A DNA stretch of 64,000 nt, taken from NCBI GenBank assembly GCA_035253825.1, contig DATFBM010000037.1, positions 1 through 64,000 on the forward strand, read 5' to 3'. How positions within the stretch are numbered: position 1 is the first letter of the stretch; each line of letters starts with the position of its first letter. The DNA comes from JACCTH01 sp035253825. GTDB lineage: Bacteria > Actinomycetota > Acidimicrobiia > Spongiisociales > ZC4RG35. The notes under the pieces were generated by a model. That model had not been told where the DNA came from and searched no databases. It saw only the letters and a program-made list of their open reading frames with translations. This document shows, piece after piece, positions 23,289-31,584 of the stretch. Both the position numbers and the translations under genes were made by a program.

Positions 23289-26182
23289 TCTGCCACGACC
23301 CCCATCGTGCCTAGTCGCTCGGCCAAGGTAGCCAGCATCGCCATGGCCACTTCTGGCCGCTCCTCGAGAATTCCTTGGAGCTCGGACGCCCCGAGGACGA
23401 GGCCCCGCACTCCATCGTCGCCAGCAACCACATCGGCCGAGCGTGTTGCACGTCGCAGAAAGGCAAGCTCACCAACGAGCTCGCCTGCTCCATAGCATCG
23501 AATCTGGTTCCGACCGTGTCTGATCTCGACCTCGCCTGAGGCGATGACGAGAACTTCGTTGCCGACATCACCTTCGTGATAGATGAATTCGTTGGCCTCA
23601 TAGCAGCGCTCGACCGCCACCTGTGCAATCTTCTCGAGGTCCTCGGGGTCGACGTCTGAGAACATCGCTACCCGTTGCAGGGCAAGCACCTGGTCGAGCG
23701 GAGTGAGAAGGTGGGTCTCGTGCATGTCGGCGGTCCATCTTGCTACGGGCGCGGAAACCCTCGAGTCATCCTTGCTTGCGCTGATGTCTGCGAGGACCCG
23801 AATCGCCAGATTCCGAATCCATCCATCGAAGTCGTTGGTCAGTTCCTGCAGACTTGCTTCCGGATCCGGCACCTCGAATGGTTCGGACTCCTCGAGCAAC
23901 GCGATCAATCCCCGCACCGCGATATTGCCGTGGAACGAGTCCAAAGCCTCCAAGGAATAAGCGCGGATGTCGGGATCCTGCGACCAGACCCCGCGCCGCA
24001 CCCAGGGCATCTCGAGAAGCCGGGGATCCCGGAAGGCGAGAAGCGCCCAGCGCTCCAGGCGTCGCTGCCGCATGACCAGGACACGGCGGAGGTAATCGAG
24101 GGCCGGCGTTGAGGTGAGGCCGGCAAGGGCGAGTTGGTGGCGGCGCAGAAACCGCGCTCGTTCAACCTCACCGGCGATCCAGCCTTCGAGTCGCTCCGTC
24201 CCCAGGCCGGCATCGGTCACGGCCACCAACGCTGCCTCCGACGCTCTTACGGACCCTTGCCCGAGCACGTCGATCAGCGTTTCCACCGACGTCGATGCCA
24301 GGCTTGAAGCTGCCGCCGCCCGCACCCTGATCGATGAATCGTCGAGCAGATCGGCAAGGGTTCGAGCGCTGTCGGATCTCATGGCCATTGCTTGCGCGGC
24401 CGCGGCCCGCACCCCCCGGTCGGGGTGAATGGCGAATTCACCGAGCGGGCTCGTGGAGAGCGAAGGCTTGTGAGCCAGCGCCTGCAAGGCGGCGGTCAGC
24501 TGTGATGCGTCACCCGAGGCCAGCATGGCCTCGATGACGCTTCGAGCTCCCTCGCTTTCGACCATGGTCGCCGCCTTTGATCGAACAACGGGGTCCGGAT
24601 CCGCCAGCACCGAATCGGCGTCTTTTCCGAGGCCCTCTCCGTGTTGGCTGAGCCAGGTGAGCGCAGACTTGCGCACGCGGCTCGACGGATCGGAGAGCAT
24701 TGACCTGGCCACGTCGACTGAGGCAAGTGTCTCCAGCGCGGCTGCCCGCACACCCGGGTCCGGGTCGACCAATCGAGAAGACAATTGCTCGCGAGCGGAG
24801 TCGCCCTGCAGGCGACTCAAGGTTCGGAGAGCCAGAAGCCTGGCGCCGGGCTCGGGATCCCCGAGGGTCTTGACCAGCGCGGCGACTCCCTCGGCGTCCA
24901 GAGTGGGTTTCTGCGCGCTTGGTAGCGGGGCCGCGAACACATCGACCATCCCCTGCTTCACCGCCATCGCCAGCGCATTGGTGTAGGTCGGTCGCATTCG
25001 CACCACCAGCAGCAATGTCACCAGCGCCAGCATGAAGCCGATGGCGCTGCTCGCATCTGGCGACAGGGTGCTGGCGGCGATCAAGAGCCCACCGGACGCC
25101 ATGGTCCCCAGCTGAGTTGGAACACCATTGATGAATGCCATGACCTGGCTTCGGCGGCGCCCCGGGATCACATTGAATAGGGCACTCCACGCGGTCCCTC
25201 CGACCGCATTGACGGCCACCCACTGCACCGCCCGAACGATGCTCGCCGACAGGAGCCCGAAGGAAATCAGCCACGACCCGAACCCGAATACGTAGACCAA
25301 CGGAACCACGAGGAGCGTGGCAACGACGCCAATGTGGGCGAACGATCGATTGACTAGGAAAAACGAGGCCAAGAACGTCAAAGCGGTGGCCGCGGCTGAG
25401 AAGAGACCGAGAAAGCCGGCCACCTCGGCCTCGCTCGAAAACGAATCGGCGACGACGGCGCTGAACGGAAAGGAAACGAGAAAGAAGAGCACGGAGAAAG
25501 CACCGGCGGTCCAAGACATCAGCTTGAGGAGAGGAGTCGTCCGGGTGAAGGCCCAGCCCGATCGCAGGTCATCCAGGACTCCCGTCGGGGGCGCCGAGTC
25601 TGAACGCCAGTAGAACCGGGTTATGCGGGTGGTCACGATCAACGCGCTGGCCATTAGCAAACCGGCGTGGACCAAAAGCAGGTTCTCAGTGCCGATGGCG
25701 CTGGCCAAAGGCCCCGTGACAAGATTGCCGACGATCCCGCCACCAATCCCGGCAGTGGCAAACAGGGGAAAGAGCCGCTTGGCCTGACGGGTTGTGCAAA
25801 TCTCGCCCGCCGCATTCCACATGGCCGTGTACGAGAGAAGAATCGCGATTTGGGCTCCGAGCCAGATAGCGACGTAAACCCCTCGCGAACCCGTGGCAAC
25901 TCCAACGCGTTCGAGCAGCACCATTCCCGAAAGCCCTGCCAGGAGGGGACCCAGCCAGCGGGCGGCTCCCCGGCGTCCGAGGCCGACGGTATAGCCCAGG
26001 GTGGCGAGCATCAGCACCGGCCCTGCCGCGAGGATCATCAGGGGAAGGTGATTAACTCCAAACCGCAGAAAGAAAAGCGTGTCGGCGGTGTTTGCACCCA
26101 ACCCGTGGCCGGCCTGAGTGACAGCGAAGAGACCGGCCATCCACGCGACCATGCGGCCTTCGCCCGCCCTGATATCGACCAT
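23285..26182 (-). CDS. MFS/Npt1-like transporter fused to HEAT repeats and cyclic-nucleotide-binding domain
   Basis: A 965-residue fusion. Residues about 1-415 form roughly twelve membrane helices resembling the ADP/ATP-carrier (Npt1/TLC) or MFS fold. Residues about 430-800 are helical repeats of HEAT type, e.g. DPEPGARLLALRTLSRLQGD, DPDPGVRAAALETLASVD, HPDRGVRAAAAQAMAMRSD. Residues about 825-955 are a cNMP-binding/CRP-like beta barrel: LQRVAMFSDVDPEDLEKIAQVAVERCYEANEFIYHEGDVGNEVLVIASGEVEIRH ... YGAGELVGELAFLRRATRSADVVA, with the G-E-L-x-x-L-R-R-A-x-R-S-A phosphate-binding cassette close to consensus. This suggests nucleotide-gated transport or a membrane signalling scaffold. It starts 9 bp after dinB; a TAGTCT hexamer six bases before the ATG could be its own leaderless promoter. 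The substrate is unknown. Confidence 0.82.
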   Translation of the reverse strand: MVDIRAGEGRMVAWMAGLFAVTQAGHGLGANTADTLFFLRFGVNHLPLMILAAGPVLMLATLGYTVGLGRRGAARWLGPLLAGLSGMVLLERVGVATGSRGVYVAIWLGAQIAILLSYTAMWNAAGEICTTRQAKRLFPLFATAGIGGGIVGNLVTGPLASAIGTENLLLVHAGLLMASALIVTTRITRFYWRSDSAPPTGVLDDLRSGWAFTRTTPLLKLMSWTAGAFSVLFFLVSFPFSAVVADSFSSEAEVAGFLGLFSAAATALTFLASFFLVNRSFAHIGVVATLLVVPLVYVFGFGSWLISFGLLSASIVRAVQWVAVNAVGGTAWSALFNVIPGRRRSQVMAFINGVPTQLGTMASGGLLIAASTLSPDASSAIGFMLALVTLLLVVRMRPTYTNALAMAVKQGMVDVFAAPLPSAQKPTLDAEGVAALVKTLGDPEPGARLLALRTLSRLQGDSAREQLSSRLVDPDPGVRAAALETLASVDVARSMLSDPSSRVRKSALTWLSQHGEGLGKDADSVLADPDPVVRSKAATMVESEGARSVIEAMLASGDASQLTAALQALAHKPSLSTSPLGEFAIHPDRGVRAAAAQAMAMRSDSARTLADLLDDSSIRVRAAAASSLASTSVETLIDVLGQGSVRASEAALVAVTDAGLGTERLEGWIAGEVERARFLRRHQLALAGLTSTPALDYLRRVLVMRQRRLERWALLAFRDPRLLEMPWVRRGVWSQDPDIRAYSLEALDSFHGNIAVRGLIALLEESEPFEVPDPEASLQELTNDFDGWIRNLAIRVLADISASKDDSRVSAPVARWTADMHETHLLTPLDQVLALQRVAMFSDVDPEDLEKIAQVAVERCYEANEFIYHEGDVGNEVLVIASGEVEIRHGRNQIRCYGAGELVGELAFLRRATRSADVVAGDDGVRGLVLGASELQGILEERPEVAMAMLATLAERLGTMGVVAE

Positions 26183-26188
26183 GCGGCG

Positions 26189-26194
26189 AGACTA
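26189..26194 (-). promoter_or_regulatory. Candidate leaderless -10 for transporter/CNB fusion
   Basis: TAGTCT on the minus strand, overlapping the dinB stop codon and ending six bases before the ATG at 26182. The spacing matches other leaderless-looking starts in the window. No Shine-Dalgarno is present for this gene. Confidence 0.4.
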
Positions 26195-27406
26195 CGGCCC
26201 GGTTGGGCCCGGATCAGGCAAGAGCGGAAACTCCCAACTCTCGTCCGAGCTGAGCAACACAGCTCTAGTGATGGCCTTGTTGCCGAAGCGCGATCGCAAC
26301 TCGTCGATCGCGAGATCGAGTTCGGTCCGGTAATGCTTGTCAAATGGCAGCGCCAGTTGAACCGCGTCGTCGTCATCGAGATTGGCGATGGCCACCCCTA
26401 GGAGTGTTATCCCACGCTTCTCGATCACTGGCGTCGCCTCGGCCAGCAATTCGCGAGCAGCCCGCAAAATCGTCTCAGTGTTGGAGGTGGGCATGGTGAG
26501 TGTTTGGGATCGGGTGCCTCGCGAGAAATCCTCGAAGCGGAGCCTCAGCACCACCGTACGTCCCACCCGATCGCCGGCACGTAAACGACGGCTGATTCGA
26601 TCAACCAGGCCAACCAGAATGGCTTCCAAATCCTCCGCCGTCTTTGGAGTTCGACCGAAGGCGCGCTGCGAACCAACACTCCGTCGACGGCGGCCAACAT
26701 GGACCCGCCGCGGGTCCCGGTTGTGAGCGAGCGCATGTAGATGGTGACCGGCGGCGGGGCCGAGCAGAGTGACGAGCCATTTCGCCGGCAATGACGCCAC
26801 TTCACCAACGGAAACGACGCCGGCGTTGTGGAGCTTGGCCGCCGTCACCGGGCCCACTCCCCACAGGCGCTCCACGGGCAGGGGATGAAGGAAGGCAATC
26901 TCCTCCTCGGGCGGCACCACCAGCAAGCCATCGGGTTTGGCTACGGCGCTTGCCACCTTGGCCAGAAACTTGGTCCGGGCGACACCGACCGTGATGGGCA
27001 GGCCGACTTCCTGCCGCACCTGGTCGCGCAAGCGCATGGCGATCTCGGTCGGCGTTCCGGAAACGCGGCGAAGCCCGCCGACATCGAGAAACGCCTCGTC
27101 GATCGACAGCCCCTCGACCATCGGGGTGGTGTTCTCGAACACTTCGAAAACGGCCTTGCTGGCCTCGACGTAGGCAGAGAAGCGAGGCTCGACCACAATC
27201 GCCTGCGGACAGACCTCTCGCGCCTGCCGACCGCCCATCGGGGTGTAGACCCCGTAGGCCTTGGCCTCATAACTGGCGGCGAGGACCACTCCGCCGCCAA
27301 CTACTACCGGTTTGCCCCTCAGGGCAGGGTTGTCCCTTTGTTCGACCGAGGCGAAGAACGAGTCGAGGTCGGCATGGAGGATGTGTGTCTGCTCCCTATC
27401 GAACAT
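26192..27406 (-). CDS. dinB: DNA polymerase IV (Y-family)
   Basis: Translesion polymerase of 404 residues. Catalytic acidic residues are in place: Asp13 in HILHADLDSFFASVEQRDNPALRGKP and Asp103-Glu104 in LSIDEAFLDVGG. The nucleotide-binding motif AASYEAKAYGVYTPMGGRQA and little-finger domain (RTVVLRLRFEDFSRGTRSQTL) are normal. The C terminus lacks an obvious beta-clamp QL(S/D)LF motif apart from DAVQLALPFDKH at about residues 354-365, which fits the clamp-binding site. The ATG lies inside an SOS box, eight bases after a TATCCT hexamer, so a leaderless LexA-controlled transcript is likely. Nine base pairs separate it from the transporter fusion. Confidence 0.95.
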   Translation of the reverse strand: MFDREQTHILHADLDSFFASVEQRDNPALRGKPVVVGGGVVLAASYEAKAYGVYTPMGGRQAREVCPQAIVVEPRFSAYVEASKAVFEVFENTTPMVEGLSIDEAFLDVGGLRRVSGTPTEIAMRLRDQVRQEVGLPITVGVARTKFLAKVASAVAKPDGLLVVPPEEEIAFLHPLPVERLWGVGPVTAAKLHNAGVVSVGEVASLPAKWLVTLLGPAAGHHLHALAHNRDPRRVHVGRRRRSVGSQRAFGRTPKTAEDLEAILVGLVDRISRRLRAGDRVGRTVVLRLRFEDFSRGTRSQTLTMPTSNTETILRAARELLAEATPVIEKRGITLLGVAIANLDDDDAVQLALPFDKHYRTELDLAIDELRSRFGNKAITRAVLLSSDESWEFPLLPDPGPTGP

Positions 27407-27414
27407 GTGTTCGC
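27399..27414. promoter_or_regulatory. SOS (LexA) box overlapping the dinB start codon
   Basis: On the plus strand TCGAAC-ATGT-GTTCGC. The mycobacterial/actinobacterial consensus is TCGAAC-N4-GTTCGA, so 11 of 12 defined bases match. The dinB ATG (27404-27406) lies inside it, and a -10-like TATCCT (27415-27420, minus strand) abuts it, so LexA bound here would cover the transcription start. Confidence 0.82.
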
Positions 27415-27420
27415 AGGATA
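27415..27420 (-). promoter_or_regulatory. -10 hexamer of dinB promoter
   Basis: TATCCT on the minus strand, eight bases before the dinB ATG. With no Shine-Dalgarno before the ATG, this suggests transcription starting at or one or two bases before the start codon. Confidence 0.6.
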
Positions 27421-27444
27421 GAAGGCTTCCCCCTTTCGTGGTGA

Positions 27445-28413
27445 CTAGGGGAACCGGTTGAACCAGAAGGCCGACAGCGCGGCCCCGGTCAGCATCAAGA
27501 CGCCGGCCCCGGCCGCAAAAAGATGGCTGAGCTCGCGGACTTCGGTCACGAAACCGACTTGCGATCCGATTTCCCGGTAGACCTCGGCCAGGTCCTCGGC
27601 CGTGGGTGCGTCGAAATATCGGCCTCCAGTTTGCTCGGCTATGAGGTGGAGAGTCTCCCGGTCGGGAGGGACGGGGACGGTCTGGACATTCCCCATCAAA
27701 TCGACGTTGAGAACGGTCCCGCCATCCGTGCCCAGGGCGACGGCGTAGATCGGAATCCCGAAATCGCTGGCGAGCGCGGCCGCCTCGAGCGGTTCGTAAG
27801 TGCCATCCGTATTAGCGCCATCGGAGAGAAGGAGAATCGACAGGGGCGGCCTTTGCCCATCGGGTGCCGAGTCAACAGCACTCAGCCCCGTTTCCACTGA
27901 AAAAGCGATGGCATCGCCGAGAGCAGTCCGTCCGTCGGCTCGCAGGGTCGCAATGGCCTGCCGTAGAAGTTCGCGGTCAGTCGTGGCCGGAGAGAGCACT
28001 CTCGCCTCCGTCGAGAACTGAACCAATGCCACCTGGATCTCGTCAGGCAGTTGGTCGATCAGAAGGAGCGCTGACTTCTGAGCTGCAAACAGCCGGGACG
28101 GGTGGACGTCAAACGCCCCCATCGACCCTGAGGTGTCTGTTGCCAGGACAACTGTCGCTTGATTGCGAGCAGTCGTCACGGTTGCCTCGGGACGAGCCAG
28201 TGCAACGATCGACGTCGCCAGCGCCAGGAGGGTGAGGGCGGGAGGGATGTGCCTTCTCCATCCAGGCGTTGCCTCGACCAGATTCGCAAGCAGATCGACG
28301 TTGGTGAAACGGACGGCATAGCGATGCCGGCGGCGTTGCAGGAAGTAGTAGGCAACGATCAGAAGCGGAAGGAGCGTCAAACCGAATAGTGCCGCTGGCC
28401 ACTGGAAGCTCAC
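27445..28413 (-). CDS. VWA-domain membrane protein (BatA-like)
   Basis: A 322-residue membrane-anchored von Willebrand A protein. An N-terminal region FQWPAALFGLTLLPLLIVAYYFLQRRRHRY is the BatA-type anchor, a second helix lies at TPGWRRHIPPALTLLALATSIVALA, then the VWA domain with MIDAS motif DTSGSMG, conserved threonine (TALGDAI) and LLLSDGANTDG. A C-terminal helix (LFAAGAGVLMLTGAALSAFWF) ends the chain. GTG at 28413 is chosen because it overlaps the DUF58 stop (GTGA) and follows GGAGG at a workable distance; an upstream frame to 28461 has no support. It is the last gene of moxR-DUF58-VWA and probably works with the MoxR chaperone in envelope or complex assembly. Confidence 0.88.
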   Translation of the reverse strand: MSFQWPAALFGLTLLPLLIVAYYFLQRRRHRYAVRFTNVDLLANLVEATPGWRRHIPPALTLLALATSIVALARPEATVTTARNQATVVLATDTSGSMGAFDVHPSRLFAAQKSALLLIDQLPDEIQVALVQFSTEARVLSPATTDRELLRQAIATLRADGRTALGDAIAFSVETGLSAVDSAPDGQRPPLSILLLSDGANTDGTYEPLEAAALASDFGIPIYAVALGTDGGTVLNVDLMGNVQTVPVPPDRETLHLIAEQTGGRYFDAPTAEDLAEVYREIGSQVGFVTEVRELSHLFAAGAGVLMLTGAALSAFWFNRFP

Positions 28414-29339
28414 CACCCCCTCCGTTCCCGCCGCAGGAACGTCACCAGGGCTCGCAACCAATCGCCCGAGGTAGACAGGACAAGATGACGAACCCCAATC
28501 GAGGTGAACGCATCGGCCACCGACTGACGCTCTTTCTCGGCGGCGCTCACAAAGCGGCGCCTGATTATTTCGGAGGACGTGTCAACCCGCAGCTGTCGAC
28601 CGGTTTCGGGATCAACCAAGACGATCTCACCGACATCGGGGAGCTCGATTTCGCGGGGATCGGAGATCTCGATTGCTAAGACGTCATGCTTGTACGCCAG
28701 CGTGGCGAGCGGTCGATGCCAATCGTCTTGCCCACGGAAGTCGCCAACGACGACCACCAGGCCTCGCTGACGGGCGATCGGAGCGAGCCGGGCGAGCGCC
28801 GAGCCAAGTGAAGTTGGACCTGCTGGTTCAAGCTTCGGTTCGGTCTCAGTGGCAGCGAGGACACTACGTAGGCCCGAGCGGCCCGATCGGGGTGGAATTG
28901 TCATCAGGTGGGCCGATCCGTAGGTCATAACGGCCAGACGCCCTCCTCGGCGCGAGGCGAGATGGCCCATCGCAACGGCGACTCCCTCGGCCACATCCCA
29001 CTTCCGTCGCTCGCCGGTTCCGAATCCCATCGAAGGGGAGGTGTCGAGGACGAGCCAGGTCTGAAGGCTCTTCTCGGCAATGTCGACCCGCACATGCGGT
29101 TGATTGGTGCGAGCAGTGACCTTCCATTCGATTCGCCTGACGTCATCGCCGGGCTGATAGGGGCGGACGGCCGTCAACTCGGTGCCGATGCCCTGGGAAT
29201 TCGATCTCTGCTCGCCCGGCAGGAGACCTTCAATTTTGCGAGCCACTTTGATCTCGAGTGCCTGCAGGACCGCCTCCGGAACCGGTCCGGGACCCGGACG
29301 ACTGCGGGTCCGGCGGCGCCCGAAGGCGACGACGGTCAC
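28410..29339 (-). CDS. DUF58-domain protein
   Basis: A 309-residue protein of the DUF58 family, nearly always encoded next to moxR. The core motif QTWLVLDTSPSMGFG is the family's VWA-like degenerate MIDAS, preceded by GIGTELTAVRPYQPGDDVRRIEWKVTARTNQPHVR, the DUF58 hallmark (YxPGDDxRxIxW). There is no obvious membrane segment, unlike many homologues. The GTG start overlaps moxR by 4 bp, and its end overlaps the VWA gene by 4 bp. The exact role in the MoxR system is unknown. Confidence 0.9.
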   Translation of the reverse strand: MTVVAFGRRRTRSRPGPGPVPEAVLQALEIKVARKIEGLLPGEQRSNSQGIGTELTAVRPYQPGDDVRRIEWKVTARTNQPHVRVDIAEKSLQTWLVLDTSPSMGFGTGERRKWDVAEGVAVAMGHLASRRGGRLAVMTYGSAHLMTIPPRSGRSGLRSVLAATETEPKLEPAGPTSLGSALARLAPIARQRGLVVVVGDFRGQDDWHRPLATLAYKHDVLAIEISDPREIELPDVGEIVLVDPETGRQLRVDTSSEIIRRRFVSAAEKERQSVADAFTSIGVRHLVLSTSGDWLRALVTFLRRERRGW

Positions 29340-30352
29340 GCGGTGTCTCGGGCTAGCTCTATATCCGGCGCCGGCACGGCTGCAACGACGGCATCGATGA
29401 TCGAGTCGGGGGTGATCTGCTCTGCCAGTGCCTGATAGGTAAGAACGAGGCGATGCCGCAAGACATCCTGAGCCAGGTCCTTTACGTCCTGGGGAAGGGC
29501 GTAGCCCCGTCCTCGCAACAGGGCGAGGGCTCGGGCAGCGTGGACCAAATTGATCGGTCCCCGGGGACTCGACCCATACGCAACATATGGGGCGAGACGA
29601 TCAAGTCCTACCTCGGTGAGATTTCGCGTTGCCGTCGCCAGGTCAACCGCGAATCGAGCAATCGCCGGATCGACATAGACCTCGGCGGTGAGCCGCTGAA
29701 GCTCGAAGAGCTCGCCCGGGGTGAGGACCTGACGAACATCCGGCTCCGGCTTGAGGGCACGCTCGACAACGGTGACCTCTTCGCTGACCTGCGGATAACC
29801 CACGACCACTTTCAGCATGAAACGATCGACTTGTGCTTCCGGAAGGGGATAGGTCCCATCGGATTCGATCGGGTTCTGGGTAGCCATCACCAGGAAAGGA
29901 GCCGGAACCACATGGGTCTCTTCGCCGATGGTCACCTGCTTTTCTTGCATCACCTCGAGCAGCGCCGACTGCACCTTGGCCGGTGCCCGATTGATCTCAT
30001 CGGCGAGGAGAAAGTTGCAGAACACTGGCCCCAGCTCGGTGTCGAATCTCTCCGCACCGGGCTTGTAAATCCGCGTGCCGATCAGATCGGAAGGAACAAG
30101 ATCGGGGGTGAATTGGATCCGGCGGAAAGTGCCGCCCAGGACTCGGGCCACGGTCTTGATGGTCAGGGTCTTAGCCAGGCCGGGCACACCTTCGATCAAC
30201 AAATGACCGCCGGCCAGCAGTGACACGAGGACTCGCTCCAGCATCGCGTCCTGTCCGGCGATGACCCGCTTGATCTCGTAGAGGGCGAGTTCCATCCGGT
30301 TTCTCACCTCTGACTCCAAGAACGCCGGACGGTTCTCCACTCCAGTGGGCAT
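29336..30352 (-). CDS. moxR: MoxR-family AAA+ ATPase
   Basis: A 338-residue AAA+ chaperone-like ATPase. Walker A is LIEGVPGLAKTLTIK; the MoxR-specific following stretch FRRIQFTPDLVPSDLIGTRIY is intact. Walker B is FLLADEINRAPAKVQSALLEVMQEKQVTIG, and sensor I is FLVMATQNPIESDGTYPLPEAQVDRF. It is first gene of a three-gene operon with 4-bp overlaps throughout. Such systems help metal insertion or assembly of multi-subunit complexes and stress responses; the client is not identifiable here. Its upstream region (30353-30501) carries a 21-bp perfect palindrome from the ddl end. Confidence 0.95.
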   Translation of the reverse strand: MPTGVENRPAFLESEVRNRMELALYEIKRVIAGQDAMLERVLVSLLAGGHLLIEGVPGLAKTLTIKTVARVLGGTFRRIQFTPDLVPSDLIGTRIYKPGAERFDTELGPVFCNFLLADEINRAPAKVQSALLEVMQEKQVTIGEETHVVPAPFLVMATQNPIESDGTYPLPEAQVDRFMLKVVVGYPQVSEEVTVVERALKPEPDVRQVLTPGELFELQRLTAEVYVDPAIARFAVDLATATRNLTEVGLDRLAPYVAYGSSPRGPINLVHAARALALLRGRGYALPQDVKDLAQDVLRHRLVLTYQALAEQITPDSIIDAVVAAVPAPDIELARDTA

Positions 30353-30454
30353 TCTGACCGGAAAAGAGCCCTACCCGCGCAGAAATTGCAGCGACCCGTT
30401 CAAAGGAGATCGAAAGCGCTAGCTACTTGGGAAGGGGTCGGAGCCCAACGCCTC

Positions 30455-30503
30455 GAACTGTGAGGATTTACGCGGCCTCAGACCGCGTAAATCCTCACAG
30501 TTC
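30455..30503. repeat. Perfect 21-bp inverted repeat at ddl 3' end
   Basis: Left arm starts GAACTGTGAGGATTTACGCG (30455-30475), 7-base loop, right arm its exact reverse complement (30483-30503), covering the ddl stop codon (30502-30504). There is no T-tract. The ATTTACGC/GCGTAAAT core is shared with the palindrome at the smc 3' end. Likely a transcription boundary between ddl and moxR, or a mobile palindromic unit. Confidence 0.8.
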
Positions 30504-31566
30504 ACCCGAGCTTGCTCGCGATCGCCCCGGCATTTCGCAATGCGGTGCCATCGGCGCCGGACACCGAGAAAGTTCGCACTGGGCCAGACAAAGCCTCATC
30601 GAGCATGTCAGTGAACAGTTGGCGACGCGAAATTGGCGGGTCGATCCAGAGGTAGGCCGCCATCGAGCCGGGAATGGTGTTGACCTCGTTGACCCAGAGC
30701 TCGCCATCGCGCTCGAGAAAATCGATTCGACAGACGCCGCGCAACCCGGCAGCCACCGTCACCCGGCGGGACAGCTCGGCGATCTCGGAGCTCAGCTCAG
30801 CGGAAATACGAGCCGGCAACTCGCGACCCGAACCGACCTCGCCCCCCCACGCCAGATACTTCTGGCTGTAGCTATAGATCCCCGAGCCGCTCCGGATCGG
30901 TGCCTCGATCGCAGACAGCTCCACCCGGGGCCAAGTTCGGACTGCGAGCTGGAGATCGCGACTTTCGCTCAAGAAGGGCTCCGCCACTCCCCCATTTACA
31001 TAGAAAGGAGAAGTCCGCACCAGCGCCAGAGCTGATGCCCAATCCTCCACCACCTCGATCCCGATCGACGACCCTCCAAAACGGGGCTTGACGATGTACG
31101 GCCCGTCGACGCGCCCGCCGCCCTCGATGACCAACGAGCGCTCCAGCGTGGGCAGACCGGAGGCGGCCATCGCCGCCCCGAAGGCGAGCTTGTCCATCCC
31201 CAGGGCGGAGGCCGCCTGGCCAGGACCGGTGTAGCGCAGACCGGCGAGGTCGAAGATGCCTTGCAGGGTCCCATCCTCACCCGGTCCCCCATGACAGCAA
31301 TTGAGCACTGCCGAAACCGGGATCGGACGGCGGGAAACAAAGCCTTGCCCGAGGGAAGGAATCAGCTGCACCGGGCGTGACTTGCGTGGCGGCCCGGCAA
31401 CGAAATCGACTGCTTCGGCGTCGGGAGAGACCTGAAACCATTCCCCGCTCTTGCTCCAGTAGAAAGCCTCAACGTCCGCCAATGCGTGACAGGCCTGGAG
31501 TCCGGTCAGGATCGAGATGTCGTGTTCGTCGGAGGGTCCTCCGAAGACAACCGCGGGTCGGCTCAT
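30502..31566 (-). CDS. D-alanine--D-alanine ligase-family ATP-grasp protein
   Basis: A 354-residue ATP-grasp ligase like Ddl, which makes the D-Ala-D-Ala dipeptide of peptidoglycan. N-terminal VVFGGPSDEHDISILTGLQ corresponds to Ddl GGxSxEHEVS with an Asp-His in the middle. HGGPGEDGTLQGIFDLAGLRYTGPG, the ATP-grasp lysine region PYIVKPRFGGSSIGIEVV, CRIDFL and EVNTIPGSMAAYLW are all Ddl motifs. It differs in detail from a housekeeping Ddl (shorter opening, unusual spacing) and sits after a membrane-anchored Mur ligase rather than in a dcw cluster, so it may be a paralog for a modified or lipid-linked substrate. It lies 18 bp after that gene and ends in a perfect palindrome. Confidence 0.85.
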   Translation of the reverse strand: MSRPAVVFGGPSDEHDISILTGLQACHALADVEAFYWSKSGEWFQVSPDAEAVDFVAGPPRKSRPVQLIPSLGQGFVSRRPIPVSAVLNCCHGGPGEDGTLQGIFDLAGLRYTGPGQAASALGMDKLAFGAAMAASGLPTLERSLVIEGGGRVDGPYIVKPRFGGSSIGIEVVEDWASALALVRTSPFYVNGGVAEPFLSESRDLQLAVRTWPRVELSAIEAPIRSGSGIYSYSQKYLAWGGEVGSGRELPARISAELSSEIAELSRRVTVAAGLRGVCRIDFLERDGELWVNEVNTIPGSMAAYLWIDPPISRRQLFTDMLDEALSGPVRTFSVSGADGTALRNAGAIASKLG

Positions 31567-31584
31567 CGGTTATGGCCAGTTCGG

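Noticed and set aside
24510..25514. 334-residue minus-strand open frame inside the transporter/CNB fusion
   Set aside because: Alternate-frame shadow of the fusion gene, Arg/Gly-rich with no domain.
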